Positions 20,433 through 29,092 of a DNA stretch of 64,000 nucleotides are shown piece by piece. The notes under the pieces are model-generated. The model was not told the origin of the DNA. It saw nothing but the letters and a program-made list of their open reading frames with translations, and did not search any database. The first letter of the stretch is position 1, and the number at the start of each line of letters is the position of its first letter. The stretch spans positions 1 to 64,000 of the forward strand of contig NZ_JACXZA010000012.1 of assembly GCF_014779765.1 (NCBI RefSeq), in the 5' to 3' direction. Both the position numbers and the translations under genes were made by a program. This stretch comes from Paenibacillus terricola. GTDB lineage: Bacteria; Bacillota; Bacilli; Paenibacillales; Paenibacillaceae.

Positions 20433-20534
20433 CCCCAACCTCCTCTCGAGACGCTCTAAATATTTTACCATAGCATGACTTTCCATCACAATACGAGACG
20501 GCGTCACACTGAGGTGATCCTAATCGGGTACTGC

Positions 20535-21074
20535 TTACTTGCTGTATACTTCCGGCTTCAGAATGCCGACGAACGGCAGGTTGCGGTAGTGCTCGGCATA
20601 GTCGAGGCCGTAACCTACAATAAATTCGTCTGGCAGCGAGAAGCCCTTGTAGTCAGCCTCCAGCTCAACGGTACGGCGTGCCGGCTTGTCGAACAAGGTG
20701 ACAACCGTTACCGATTTCGCGTTGCGGCGTTCCAGCACATCGATTAGGTAGCTGAGCGTCAAACCGCTGTCAATAATATCTTCGACGACGAGTACCTCGC
20801 GTCCTTCGACCGTTACATCAAGATCTTTAATGATTTTGACAACGCCGGACGACTTCGTCGAGGCCCCGTAGCTTGATACCGCCATGAAATCGAGCTCTAC
20901 AGGTATACTTAATTGTTTAACCAGATCCGCCATGAAAATAAACGCGCCTTTCAAGACGCAAATAACGAGCGGATTACGCCCTTCGAAATCCTGGCTGAGT
21001 TGCTCTCCGAGCTCCTTCACCTTGTTCTGAATCGTCTCAGCATCAAACAGTACTTCTTGGATATCGTTTAGCAA
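20535..21074 (-). CDS. hpt: Hypoxanthine phosphoribosyltransferase
   Basis: This 179-residue purine salvage enzyme makes IMP or GMP from PRPP. The PRPP motif '[17 protein letters not shown]' lies at about residues 94-110, 'LKGAFIF' near residue 41 binds pyrophosphate, and '[20 protein letters not shown]' is the C-terminal base-binding region. The start is TTG (21072-21074) with AGGAGG 7 nt upstream. Position between tilS and ftsH is conserved in Bacilli. Confidence 0.96.
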   Translation of the reverse strand: MLNDIQEVLFDAETIQNKVKELGEQLSQDFEGRNPLVICVLKGAFIFMADLVKQLSIPVELDFMAVSSYGASTKSSGVVKIIKDLDVTVEGREVLVVEDIIDSGLTLSYLIDVLERRNAKSVTVVTLFDKPARRTVELEADYKGFSLPDEFIVGYGLDYAEHYRNLPFVGILKPEVYSK

Positions 21075-21090
21075 ATTAAAGCCTCCTAAA

Positions 21091-21222
21091 GATTTTGCGA
21101 ATTACAAATGGGATTCGATTAGAATCTCATGGTGAGCAAAAGCCGCATCGTAAGCATAAACTTGATTTTGCGAATTACAAATGCGATTAGAATTCCATGG
21201 TGAGCAAAAGCTGCTTCATAAG
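21091..21222. repeat. Imperfect 73-bp-period tandem repeat between tilS and hpt
   Basis: A unit beginning GATTTTGCGAATTACAAATG is found at 21091-21150 and again from 21164 to about 21222. Both copies share ATTAGAAT, CATGGTGAGCAAAAGC and a following TCRTAAG, with a 5-bp deletion in the second. No coding potential is evident. Confidence 0.85.
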
Positions 21223-21281
21223 TCAGCAATTGAACAAGTTCAATCGCTCGTAGCTTATATGTATGATCATACAAGGGCCGC

Positions 21282-22730
21282 TTATTCAATGTTCGTGGTG
21301 CTGGGTACGGCTTGAATTCGCAATACGTTCGTCGTCCCTGCATCCGTCAATGCAATTGCGGAGCGTCTTGCTCCCGGGATCCACAGCACTTGACCGGCCG
21401 CATCAACCAACAACGGCATTCGGTCTCGCTCTGATGGCGGGATTTTCAGATCAACGAACATATCTTGCACTTTTTTCGTGCCGTTTAATCCAACAACGCT
21501 CATCCGATCGCCCGGCCTGCGATTGCGGACGGTTAACGGAAACAAGAGCTGGTCCGCATCAAAATCAGCGCCATATCGCCCTCGCTCATCGGCCGCTGTG
21601 ACTGCATTCGTCAGCCGAAACGACAATCCCCCCTCTGGAACGTCCAAGACGTCATCCATTGCTTCAATTGTGTACGCGTATGGCGGCCAACTGGACTTGC
21701 GCGAATGCGGCTCACCGATCCACCATCTCAGCCTGTCGTATTCGCGATAAAATCGAATTCCTCCTCCTGCATCCGTCTGCCATGTAGTTGGAGACGTTGC
21801 AAGCGCGGCATGCCGAATGGCTTCGATCCGCTCGAAATCCGCTTTATCACCAGGCGTTAACCCAGCTGTTTCCATCGAGAGATAGTTTAATATTAGTTTA
21901 ATCAATCTTCTTTGTAAAGCAAGCGGGAGGCTGGCCAAATCCGCTCTTTGCAGCTCACAGAATGACCCAAGCGAACGAGCTGCCAATCGATCGAATGCGC
22001 GACGCGTTTCATCCTGCATCCACTGATCCTCTGCAGAAGCGATCTCGGCGAGCCGGTTCAAGGATGAACTTAGCTGGGGATTGTGCTGTTCCAGATACGG
22101 CAGCACATCCAGCCGCAGTTCGTTGCGCCAATAATCGCGTTTCTCATTGCTGCTGTCGATCGCATAAGGAATGCTGTGAAGATCTGCATAGGCTGCTAGT
22201 TCCGCTTTGTTTATACGCAGCAGCGGGCGAATCAGTTCCACATTTTTATCGCGCCGCTTAACGGGAATGCCGGCGAGCCCTCCGGTCCCCGTTCCCCGCA
22301 GAAGACGCATTAGAACGGTCTCGGCCTGGTCATCGGCATGATGGGCCAGCGCAATGTGAGAAGCGCCATGGCGGGCAGCAACCGCATGCAGAAATTCGTA
22401 TCGTTTCATCCGGGACGCTTGCTGACTATTCATTCCTGTGGCTTCTATATAGGAAGGCATATCAAGCGTTACCGACTCGAACGGAACTCCCAGCTTCGCC
22501 GCGAACGTGCGAACCAACGTCGACTCATTCGCTGATTCCTGTCCGCGGAAACCGTGATCGACATGCGCCGCCACCAACTGCAGTCGCTCAGTATCCGATA
22601 CGGTATGCAGCAGATGCAGCATCACCATCGAGTCGGGTCCGCCCGACACAGCTGCCACGATGCAATCCCCTTCTCGCCACAGCCCATGCTCGTCTTTGAA
22701 TGCCAGCAGACGCCTCACCCATTCGTCCAT
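21282..22730 (-). CDS. tilS: tRNA(Ile)-lysidine synthase
   Basis: This 482-residue enzyme modifies C34 of the minor tRNA-Ile to lysidine so that it reads AUA. The N-type ATP pyrophosphatase loop 'SGGPDSMVML' is at about residues 29-38, followed by 'AHVDHGFRG' and 'ALAHHADDQAETVLMRLLRGTG'. The TilS-specific middle domain and a C-terminal domain ('LFPLTVRNRRPGDRM', 'VQDMFVDLKIPPSERDRMPLL') are complete, so this is the long Bacillus-type form. Confidence 0.96.
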   Translation of the reverse strand: MDEWVRRLLAFKDEHGLWREGDCIVAAVSGGPDSMVMLHLLHTVSDTERLQLVAAHVDHGFRGQESANESTLVRTFAAKLGVPFESVTLDMPSYIEATGMNSQQASRMKRYEFLHAVAARHGASHIALAHHADDQAETVLMRLLRGTGTGGLAGIPVKRRDKNVELIRPLLRINKAELAAYADLHSIPYAIDSSNEKRDYWRNELRLDVLPYLEQHNPQLSSSLNRLAEIASAEDQWMQDETRRAFDRLAARSLGSFCELQRADLASLPLALQRRLIKLILNYLSMETAGLTPGDKADFERIEAIRHAALATSPTTWQTDAGGGIRFYREYDRLRWWIGEPHSRKSSWPPYAYTIEAMDDVLDVPEGGLSFRLTNAVTAADERGRYGADFDADQLLFPLTVRNRRPGDRMSVVGLNGTKKVQDMFVDLKIPPSERDRMPLLVDAAGQVLWIPGARRSAIALTDAGTTNVLRIQAVPSTTNIE

Positions 22731-22779
22731 GCTACCCTTCCCCTCGCTGTCCTGCTGTCGTCACGTGCTTCTCTTCCAT

Positions 22780-23712
22780 CTACCATTCGATCCATAGCCA
22801 TATTGCCGCACTGGCGGCAGCGCCGGCAGACAGCATAAACATCCACTTCATCCAGGCAGGCACAGCCTGTCCGCTCTTCAGCGTATCGGAACGGCTGACA
22901 AGCCGCTGCCATGACGCCGATGCTTCGCGCGCGTTAGCGAAGCCGCCCGTCATCGCTTGATTGAGCCAACCGGTAAATGGACGGAGCGCCGGTTGCTGTT
23001 GAACTAGGCGAAGCAGCTCCTCCGGCGAGCGATTCTGCGGCAGCAGCTGACGCGTGAGCAGCTGCAGATGTTTGCTGTCGTGCAGTTGAATGCACAGCAG
23101 TGCGAACGAGAACAAGTCATAGCCGGCATCCGCCGTGCGGCTGCCGGCGTTCCAATAGCCGCGGTCGTAAATTTCGGTAAATTGTCGAACACTCTTGCCG
23201 AACCCTGTCAGACCGCCGTAGTCGACAAGCTCGACTCGGCCGTATTCGGCTACGAGAATATTCTCAACCTTCAAGTCGCCAAACGCCCAGCCTGCATCAT
23301 GCAGATCAGACAACATTCGGAGCAGATTATAGCCGACCAATGGGAACCATTCTGATCCTTCTTTAGCAAGGTAGTCCGCCAGCGTTACGCCCCGGACATA
23401 GCGCATTACATAGAACGGATACTCACGGCCGTCAGGCATGACCAGATCGTCCACATCGACAAGAAACGGCTCGATTTCCGGCCGTTTCGATCTTTTCTGC
23501 AAATCGAGCGATTGCAGTACATTTATCTCCAATTGAAGGTCCACCGCATCGGCACCCACCTTCAGCGCATACCACGCTTTGTGCCGCTCAACGAGAAACA
23601 CTTTGCCGTTGGCGCCTTCCCCCAGCATTCGCTCGACTCGGTACTGCTTCCCTTTCCACTTGCCGGCTGCAACCGACCCGCGGTTAAGGCTGAACTTAAA
23701 CGACGTAGTCAC
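22780..23712 (-). CDS. Hanks-type Ser/Thr protein kinase with C-terminal membrane anchor (YabT-like)
   Basis: This 310-residue protein has a kinase domain (about residues 25-260) and a single C-terminal transmembrane helix (about 288-308) with almost nothing beyond it. The glycine loop is 'LGEGANGKVFLV' and the ATP lysine is in 'WYALKVG'. The catalytic loop is 'FGDLKVENIL' in place of canonical HRDLKxxN, and the metal motif is 'DYGG' instead of DFG. The essential Lys, Asp and Asn remain, so activity is plausible but the kinase is divergent. Position next to a VWA gene and tilS equals Bacillus yabT, a DNA-sensing sporulation kinase. The start overlaps the VWA gene by 17 bp. Confidence 0.88.
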   Translation of the reverse strand: MTTSFKFSLNRGSVAAGKWKGKQYRVERMLGEGANGKVFLVERHKAWYALKVGADAVDLQLEINVLQSLDLQKRSKRPEIEPFLVDVDDLVMPDGREYPFYVMRYVRGVTLADYLAKEGSEWFPLVGYNLLRMLSDLHDAGWAFGDLKVENILVAEYGRVELVDYGGLTGFGKSVRQFTEIYDRGYWNAGSRTADAGYDLFSFALLCIQLHDSKHLQLLTRQLLPQNRSPEELLRLVQQQPALRPFTGWLNQAMTGGFANAREASASWQRLVSRSDTLKSGQAVPAWMKWMFMLSAGAAASAAIWLWIEW

Positions 23713-24421
23713 TCATCATCCCGTCCGTTTCATCTCTGCTCTTTCTACCATAATCCCCTTGTCGGTAAAAATCAATGACCTGCATGATCGCTGGTCCTGT
23801 TGGTGTCGTGCCCCGCATCTGCAGTTTAGGGAAGATCGCCTGTACGCCAGAGAGATTATTCGTCCAATCCAGGTCGAGCGTGCAGTCATCCCCGTACGAT
23901 GAGCCTGGAAAATGGAACACGGCCAGCTCGCTTGCTCCCTGCCTCGCCTGGAGGCTTAGCATTAGATCGCGAATTGCTTCCTCTACCGCCGCAAGCTTCG
24001 GCTTCATGCTGGCGCTCGCATCGATGAGCAATGCGACGCGCAGCTTCGACGTCTCGCCAAGCTCGTCGATAACGCGGACGACCTCGCCACGCTTCTCTGG
24101 CGGAAGCGATTCTATCGATGTCTGTCCGAATACCTGACGCAGCTCCTTCTGCACCGCCTGCTGAATCGTCTGCACGACGGTTTTGCGCGTCATCATCTGC
24201 ACGGTCTGCGACAGCTGCTTCGTATTGACGAGCCGGCTCATGCCGCCGCCTGCTCTTGCAATCTCTTCAATCTCCGTCGCGCCGAAATCGCCGACCTCGC
24301 CTCTATCAACGACACCAACCACGTTCACTGTAATGCCCTCCGCATAAGCATGTGCAGCTGCGACAACCGGGCTGACGCCGACATTCGAGCAGCCGTCCGT
24401 TACGAGCAAAATTTGTTTCAT
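23696..24421 (-). CDS. Two-part VWA-domain protein (YabS-like)
   Basis: This 241-residue protein holds two von Willebrand A-like pieces. An N-terminal fragment 'QILLVTDGCSNVG' is a MIDAS-like strand, and the second half has the full-looking MIDAS 'LLIDASASMKPKL' and a downstream 'GTTPTGPAI'. No signal peptide is seen, so it is cytoplasmic. I chose the ATG at 24421 with AGGAGG 7 nt upstream. It overlaps the downstream kinase gene, suggesting the two proteins act together, as in Bacillus yabS-yabT. The molecular role is unknown. Confidence 0.85.
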   Translation of the reverse strand: MKQILLVTDGCSNVGVSPVVAAAHAYAEGITVNVVGVVDRGEVGDFGATEIEEIARAGGGMSRLVNTKQLSQTVQMMTRKTVVQTIQQAVQKELRQVFGQTSIESLPPEKRGEVVRVIDELGETSKLRVALLIDASASMKPKLAAVEEAIRDLMLSLQARQGASELAVFHFPGSSYGDDCTLDLDWTNNLSGVQAIFPKLQMRGTTPTGPAIMQVIDFYRQGDYGRKSRDETDGMMSDYVV

Positions 24422-24578
24422 ACCATCGCCTCCTAAACTTAGGGTTGCTGGAGCTAGCAAATCGATGCTTCTCTCTACCAGCGTTGCCCGTTCACGAGGT
24501 TTTTAGACGCTAGTTTTCAACCATATGAAAGCTAATAGACCTTACGCATCGAGTTCACTTCCTTTCCGTCACAACGCA

Positions 24579-24633
24579 AAGAAGCTCGGAGCATACGAGC
24601 GCCATCCTGGCGCTCACGTGCTCCGGGCTTCTT
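24579..24633 (-). terminator. Long hairpin terminator after the basic-protein gene
   Basis: An outer 15-bp arm (24579-24593 with 24619-24633, one mismatch) encloses an inner GAGCGCC/GGCGCTC stem. On the minus strand the hairpin begins 2 bp after the stop of the 24636-25238 frame and is followed by a short T-rich tract. It separates spoIIE transcription from yabS. Confidence 0.65.
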
Positions 24634-24635
24634 CA

Positions 24636-25238
24636 TCATGAAGGGTGACCAGCCTCCTTTCTTCCCCGCTCGAACGGGGGCACTCGGATAGGCGAGCTAA
24701 ATCGTCGTGTTCTCACAGAGAAGATCATATAGATGTCCTGATAGGATGAATGGGCCTGCATCCTTGCAGTGGGCGGCTCCGCCATGCGGAATCTCGAATA
24801 GGTTCGTGTCAGCACCGCCCTCGGCCTGATTCGCTTCATCGCCCGATCAGAGGAACGCACTTGTACGACGGCCTGTTTGGAAGTCTTCATGGTTGGCGGC
24901 ACCGCTCCAATTGTCGGCAGACTCATTCGATTCAGAAGCTGCTCAGGCAGTCGGATCTCCTTCTTGATCGGAGTATAACGAAGAACTGGCTTACTTGGCG
25001 GCAGCATCCGGAATGCCACTCTTGTCCGGGAGCGCTTACGACTTCGAGCCTTAATACGCATATACGGCTGGACTTGTTTCTGCTGCTCCTTATGCGGCTG
25101 TTGTTCAGCTTCCTTCTCCGGCTGACTTACCGTCTCCTCTACGATTTCAATCGGCGCCAGCAGACGCTCGATATACCGATCACGGCTAACTTGCTCTCTC
25201 GACTTCCGCTTCCCATTCACACTCACTCTATACTTCAT
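24636..25238 (-). CDS. Hypothetical arginine/lysine-rich protein downstream of spoIIE
   Basis: I do not recognise this 200-residue frame. The first 60 residues look like a charged helix ('EQVSRDRYIERLLAPIEIVE' then a Gln/Glu/Lys-rich run). The rest is strongly basic, with 'KARSRKRSRTRVAF' and several Arg/Lys clusters, so it may bind nucleic acid or spore-surface polymers. It starts 1 bp after the spoIIE stop with GGTGAG about 5 nt upstream and ends 2 bp before a strong hairpin. That placement supports a real, translationally coupled gene. No signal peptide or membrane segment is seen. An overlapping open frame on the other strand lowers certainty. Confidence 0.5.
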   Translation of the reverse strand: MKYRVSVNGKRKSREQVSRDRYIERLLAPIEIVEETVSQPEKEAEQQPHKEQQKQVQPYMRIKARSRKRSRTRVAFRMLPPSKPVLRYTPIKKEIRLPEQLLNRMSLPTIGAVPPTMKTSKQAVVQVRSSDRAMKRIRPRAVLTRTYSRFRMAEPPTARMQAHSSYQDIYMIFSVRTRRFSSPIRVPPFERGRKEAGHPS

Positions 25239-25239
25239 A

Positions 25240-27756
25240 TTAGCTCACCGTCCTTGGGCGCTCGAAGCGCGGAATGCCTGTCCAGCGGAAGGTTGCCCAT
25301 TCCGGCTGATGGCGTTCGACACGTGCGACAACAACCGTCATATCATCGACAATAGCACCTTCATGGTAGCGAACGACTTTATCAAGCAGCGAATCGGCAA
25401 TTGCTTGCGGCTCGGTCACGGTAATCTCTTGAATCATCCGCTTCATCCACATCTCCTTATTCACCGTATGACCCGGTGCATCATAGATTCCATCCGTCAT
25501 CATAATGAGCGTATCCCCTGGCTGAAGCTGCATCGTAATGAGATCCACATCAATGTCTTGCAGAATACCGACCGGCAAATTGTTCGCCGTGACTGGAATA
25601 ACCTCCGTTCCTCGTTTGATGAAGCTTGGCGTCGAGCCAATCTTCAGGAAAGTTGTCTTCGCCGTATACATATCAATTAACGCAACGTCGACTGTCGCGA
25701 ATACTTCGTCAGGGGAACGGAGCAGAAGCACCGAGTTGACGGACTTGATTGCCAGTCGCTCGTCCATTCCCGATTGGAGCAGTTGCTGCAAAATGGTCAA
25801 CGCTGTGCTGCTTTCCAACCTAGCACGCTCGCCATTACCCATACCGTCGCTAATCGCGACAGCGAATTTACCGTTGCCAAGCTCAACGGTGCTGAAGCTG
25901 TCTCCCGACAGCAGGTCGCCGCCTTTGGCAAGACCAGCGATACCTGTCTCGACCTCAAACTCCTTGGCCGAACCAAACGTAACAAGTGCAGGTTCACCAT
26001 TGCGCTCTGGATAACGTTCGGATTTCACGGCAATATTTTCGCCCAGAATGTCCGTCAGCAGCGGTGCGATAATTTTACGACACTCATCATACCCCCTTGC
26101 GAATAAATGATAAACTTCGATTTCCACGTTACCTTCTTCCAGACTTATAATATCGATGCTCTGAATGGATAGGCCCAATCCTTCCAGCGCCTCGCGAATT
26201 TGCTCCTCCTGCAGATGCAGCGTCTGTCCTTCCCGCTTAATCTCCTTCGCCAAATCTTCCATAACCTGCGACACGCCCGACAGTTGGTCGGCAACGAGCT
26301 GGCGCGAGTCGATAATTTGCTTCTTCCAATGGCGATCATTCTTATACAACTCGTACTGTTGCGCCATAACGCCGAGTACCTGCTGTGGCTTCACGCAATG
26401 CGAAGTCCAAGATTTCGGCATCTCTTTGCTCGTAGGCTTGCGCCCCTCCTCTACCGATGTCATCATCTCTGTCATCAGTTTATAAGTCTGATAAAACTTC
26501 GCGTCCCAGCACATGCTGCGGCGATGGCAGGATTGGCAGCTCTTCTCGGCTACCGCATTCATGAAATGGTTGAATTCTTCCTCTCGTTTCACCGCTTCAA
26601 CAGCTCCATTGAACTGTCCGAAGCTCTTGGACAATTGGCGGAACACTTCAGAGAACTGCTCCACCCGCTCCGCCGTTACTTCACGGACGCGTCTAGCGTA
26701 TTCATGCTGCGACTTCACATGCTCCTGCGTACCCGGTACATAACGGGAGATCGTCCGAATCATCAGACGTGGTGTCAGCAGGAACAGCGTCGCTGCAACA
26801 AGCGATTCATAAGTGGAAGCCATCACATCGGATTGACTTCCTATATATATAGAAAGAATAGATGTGCCCAGCAGCATGCCGAACGAAACCGCCATTTTCC
26901 CCCCATCTCTCATCAATCCAGCCAATAAGCCGGCAAACGCCAGCAGACTCATCTGCACAACCGCATTAAAGTCTGCCAAACTAAGAATCAATCCTGCCAC
27001 AACGCCAACCGACGCACCAAGCGGCGCACCGCCAGCGAAAGCGAACAACAGCAGCATATACCGCGACATGACATGCTCAGCCGACATCCCATAGATACTC
27101 CAGCCGACGGTCCCCGTCATAATCGAAGCCATCAATATCATGAGACAAATAATTTCTTCATTCCGCAGTCCGCTCGACCTCTTCGTCATGGTCAGCACCG
27201 GGATAGCTTGTACAAACACAAGCGTCAGCACGAAGGACAAACCCGCTTCAACTGCGATCATCATCAGATCGTACCAGCCCAGCGTATGCGCCAATACGGC
27301 GCCGAATAGCTTCACGAGCAGGGTAGAGGTGAACACAAGCAGCGGCGCATACGATAACTCGGCTTTCTCGTAAGATTCCAGCCCTTTAATCATTAAGAAT
27401 ACAATTGCCAGCTCCATGGCGATCCAACCTGGGGATGGTACAGGTGCGAAGAAACTGCCTGCGACGAGCGCGAGGCCTGCCCAGAAACTCACTTCGCGTC
27501 TTAAGAAATACAGGACGGCAAAATAAGCAGCGGCGAATGGCATGAGCGATTCAAGAATAACAGCGCGACCAAGCAAGAACCCGACGGCAACAAGAAGGAT
27601 TGTCCATTTCTTGGCTGAGACCATCTGTATCAGCTTGCGACCGGCAGCCCACTCGCGGCCCTTGCGAACCGCATTCTGTACCGCTGTTGTCCCCGCATGC
27701 TGAACACCTGGAAACATAACCAGCTTGCTTCTCTCCCTCACGAGATACACCACCAT
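25240..27756 (-). CDS. spoIIE: Stage II sporulation protein E (membrane PP2C phosphatase)
   Basis: SpoIIE sits at the asymmetric septum and dephosphorylates SpoIIAA to activate sigma-F. About ten membrane segments fill residues 40-310, then a cytoplasmic oligomerisation region (about 320-570) and the C-terminal PP2C domain with 'ISDGMGNGERA', 'ATVDVALIDMYTAKTTFLKIG' and 'MTDGIYDAPG', which hold the metal-binding aspartates. The longest frame begins at 27810 inside the promoter -35 box, so it cannot be the start. ATG 27756 (838 residues) or ATG 27717 are candidates; neither has an ideal ribosome site. The basic-protein gene follows after 1 bp. Confidence 0.94.
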   Translation of the reverse strand: MVVYLVRERSKLVMFPGVQHAGTTAVQNAVRKGREWAAGRKLIQMVSAKKWTILLVAVGFLLGRAVILESLMPFAAAYFAVLYFLRREVSFWAGLALVAGSFFAPVPSPGWIAMELAIVFLMIKGLESYEKAELSYAPLLVFTSTLLVKLFGAVLAHTLGWYDLMMIAVEAGLSFVLTLVFVQAIPVLTMTKRSSGLRNEEIICLMILMASIMTGTVGWSIYGMSAEHVMSRYMLLLFAFAGGAPLGASVGVVAGLILSLADFNAVVQMSLLAFAGLLAGLMRDGGKMAVSFGMLLGTSILSIYIGSQSDVMASTYESLVAATLFLLTPRLMIRTISRYVPGTQEHVKSQHEYARRVREVTAERVEQFSEVFRQLSKSFGQFNGAVEAVKREEEFNHFMNAVAEKSCQSCHRRSMCWDAKFYQTYKLMTEMMTSVEEGRKPTSKEMPKSWTSHCVKPQQVLGVMAQQYELYKNDRHWKKQIIDSRQLVADQLSGVSQVMEDLAKEIKREGQTLHLQEEQIREALEGLGLSIQSIDIISLEEGNVEIEVYHLFARGYDECRKIIAPLLTDILGENIAVKSERYPERNGEPALVTFGSAKEFEVETGIAGLAKGGDLLSGDSFSTVELGNGKFAVAISDGMGNGERARLESSTALTILQQLLQSGMDERLAIKSVNSVLLLRSPDEVFATVDVALIDMYTAKTTFLKIGSTPSFIKRGTEVIPVTANNLPVGILQDIDVDLITMQLQPGDTLIMMTDGIYDAPGHTVNKEMWMKRMIQEITVTEPQAIADSLLDKVVRYHEGAIVDDMTVVVARVERHQPEWATFRWTGIPRFERPRTVS

Positions 27757-27777
27757 TTCCGAGTTAATGTGTTTCCC

Positions 27778-27846
27778 ATTATAGGCGCGCGCCTTTATGA
27801 AGTTTGTCACAAATCGCTTTATGCCTAAAATTTTTTTACGACAAAA
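27778..27846 (-). promoter_or_regulatory. spoIIE promoter with 21-bp spacer and Spo0A-box-like sites
   Basis: On the minus strand a perfect TATAAT (27778-27783) is separated by 21 nt from GTGACA (27805-27810). Bacillus spoIIE and spoIIG promoters also have this unusually long spacing and are activated by Spo0A. TGACAAA (27803-27809), overlapping the -35, and TTTTGTCGTAA (27836-27846) each differ by one base from the 0A box. Another copy, TTGTCGAGA, is at 27936-27944. Confidence 0.55.
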
Positions 27847-28040
27847 CGCCCGTCATGCTGCACACTTGTCGGGAACCGCGTTCGTGCAGGCCCAGCTTGG
27901 GTTTGAGCATTGTTCCCGGCAAGCGGTTCGAAATGTCTCGACAAGCCATGTAACCGTTACCGCTTGGCGAATTAACGTCTCCTCTGTCGGGATAGCTGGA
28001 CTTTCGGGGGAAAGTAATTGGTATATCTCCGCAAAACGCA

Positions 28041-28070
28041 AAAAAAGCAGAACCATTAAGGTTCTGCTTC
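28041..28070 (-). terminator. yabR terminator
   Basis: A 9-bp perfect stem (AGCAGAACC, 28047-28055, with 28061-28069) is followed on the minus strand by TTTTTTTG, about 30 bp beyond the stop of the S1-domain gene. Confidence 0.9.
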
Positions 28071-28099
28071 ATTATGCCTATGCTATAACGTATATCGCT

Positions 28100-28591
28100 C
28101 TATACCCGTTTAGCTCCGCGTCCGCCGCGTTTGCCTTCGGTGTTCTTCTTGAGGGAAGAAATACGCTCTTCGCTATCTTTCAGGAAGCGCGACATTTTGT
28201 CTTCGAATGACGGTTTTCCATACGGCGCCTTACCAGAGGATGATTTAAATGGACGTCCGCCGCGGTCTTGTCCACCGCCGCCGCCCCGGTTGAATCCGCC
28301 ACCGCCGCCGCCTGTGCGTGGTTCACGCTGTTGGGGTGCTGGCTGTCCCTCCGGCCGGTCGATTGCCTGTTTAATTGATAGTCCGATCTTGCCGTCCTTG
28401 TCAACATTAATGACTTTCACCTTGACGACATCTTCCAGCTTCAGGTGGTCCTTGACGTCCTTAACGTAGTTGTCGGCTATCTCGGAGATATGAACCAGTC
28501 CTGTCACGCCTCCAGACAAATCGACGAATGCACCAAAATGCGTGATGCCTGTCACTTTACCCTCTAACTTCGCGCCCACTTCAATTGCCAT
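28100..28591 (-). CDS. yabR: S1-domain RNA-binding protein (YabR-like)
   Basis: This 163-residue protein has one S1/OB domain at residues 1-75 ('GKVTGITHFGAFVDLSGG', 'GLVHISEIADNYVKDV', 'KVKVINVDKDGKIGLSIK'). A long glycine-rich linker (about 90-125) and a basic C-terminal tail follow. The glycine/arginine linker resembles RGG-type RNA-binding regions. It lies between divIC and spoIIE as in Bacillus. It probably associates with ribosomes or mRNA, but the precise role is not known to me. Confidence 0.88.
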   Translation of the reverse strand: MAIEVGAKLEGKVTGITHFGAFVDLSGGVTGLVHISEIADNYVKDVKDHLKLEDVVKVKVINVDKDGKIGLSIKQAIDRPEGQPAPQQREPRTGGGGGGFNRGGGGGQDRGGRPFKSSSGKAPYGKPSFEDKMSRFLKDSEERISSLKKNTEGKRGGRGAKRV

Positions 28592-28760
28592 AAAAGAAAA
28601 TGTTCCTCCCTAAGGAATTATACATGTTGGTCTAAAAAGAAAACGTTGACGCCATCCTAGACAGCGCGTCACGTTCCAAAGACCTTACTATAAGTAATTA
28701 TAGCTTAACGTAGAAAGCAAGGTCAACAGACGAAGAACCCGATTTTGCAAGGTTCATCGA

Positions 28761-29078
28761 CTATTCCGCCGACTGAATGATCTTCTCTCCGTCACGTGTC
28801 ATGCCTTGTTGATTAGCAAGCTGACCGATATACTCGGGGTCGCTAAGACGTTCGATTTCCTGTTTGAGATCGGCCATCTGTTTCTCAGAAGCAACCTTCT
28901 GCGCCTTTGCATCCGACAATCGCTGTGACTCGCTGTTCATGCTGAATTCCTGATTAATTAGCGTATACAATGCCCAGCAAGCGAAAATTACAACGCCCGC
29001 CATATAAAACCGCATGCGACGCTTCGAACCGACTGACGTCGCTTCTGATCTGCGCTGCCTCTCATTCGCCAAGAACAC
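28761..29078 (-). CDS. divIC: Septum formation initiator DivIC (FtsB-like)
   Basis: This 105-residue protein is a bitopic membrane protein of the division complex. A basic N-terminus (about residues 5-20), one transmembrane helix (about 22-40) and an extracytoplasmic coiled coil (about 45-80) make the usual FtsB/DivIC layout, closing with 'IERLSDPEYIGQLANQQGM'. I chose GTG at 29078, which has AAAGGTGG 4-5 nt upstream and follows the yabQ stop by about 14 bp; a longer frame runs into yabQ. It should pair with FtsL and DivIB. Confidence 0.9.
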   Translation of the reverse strand: MFLANERQRRSEATSVGSKRRMRFYMAGVVIFACWALYTLINQEFSMNSESQRLSDAKAQKVASEKQMADLKQEIERLSDPEYIGQLANQQGMTRDGEKIIQSAE

Positions 29079-29092
29079 TGCACCACCTTTCT

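Noticed and set aside
27811-28099. tRNA genes expected between yabR and spoIIE, as in Bacillus subtilis
   Set aside because: No cloverleaf with T-loop, anticodon stem and acceptor pairing could be built on either strand; only a stray GGTTCGAA was seen.
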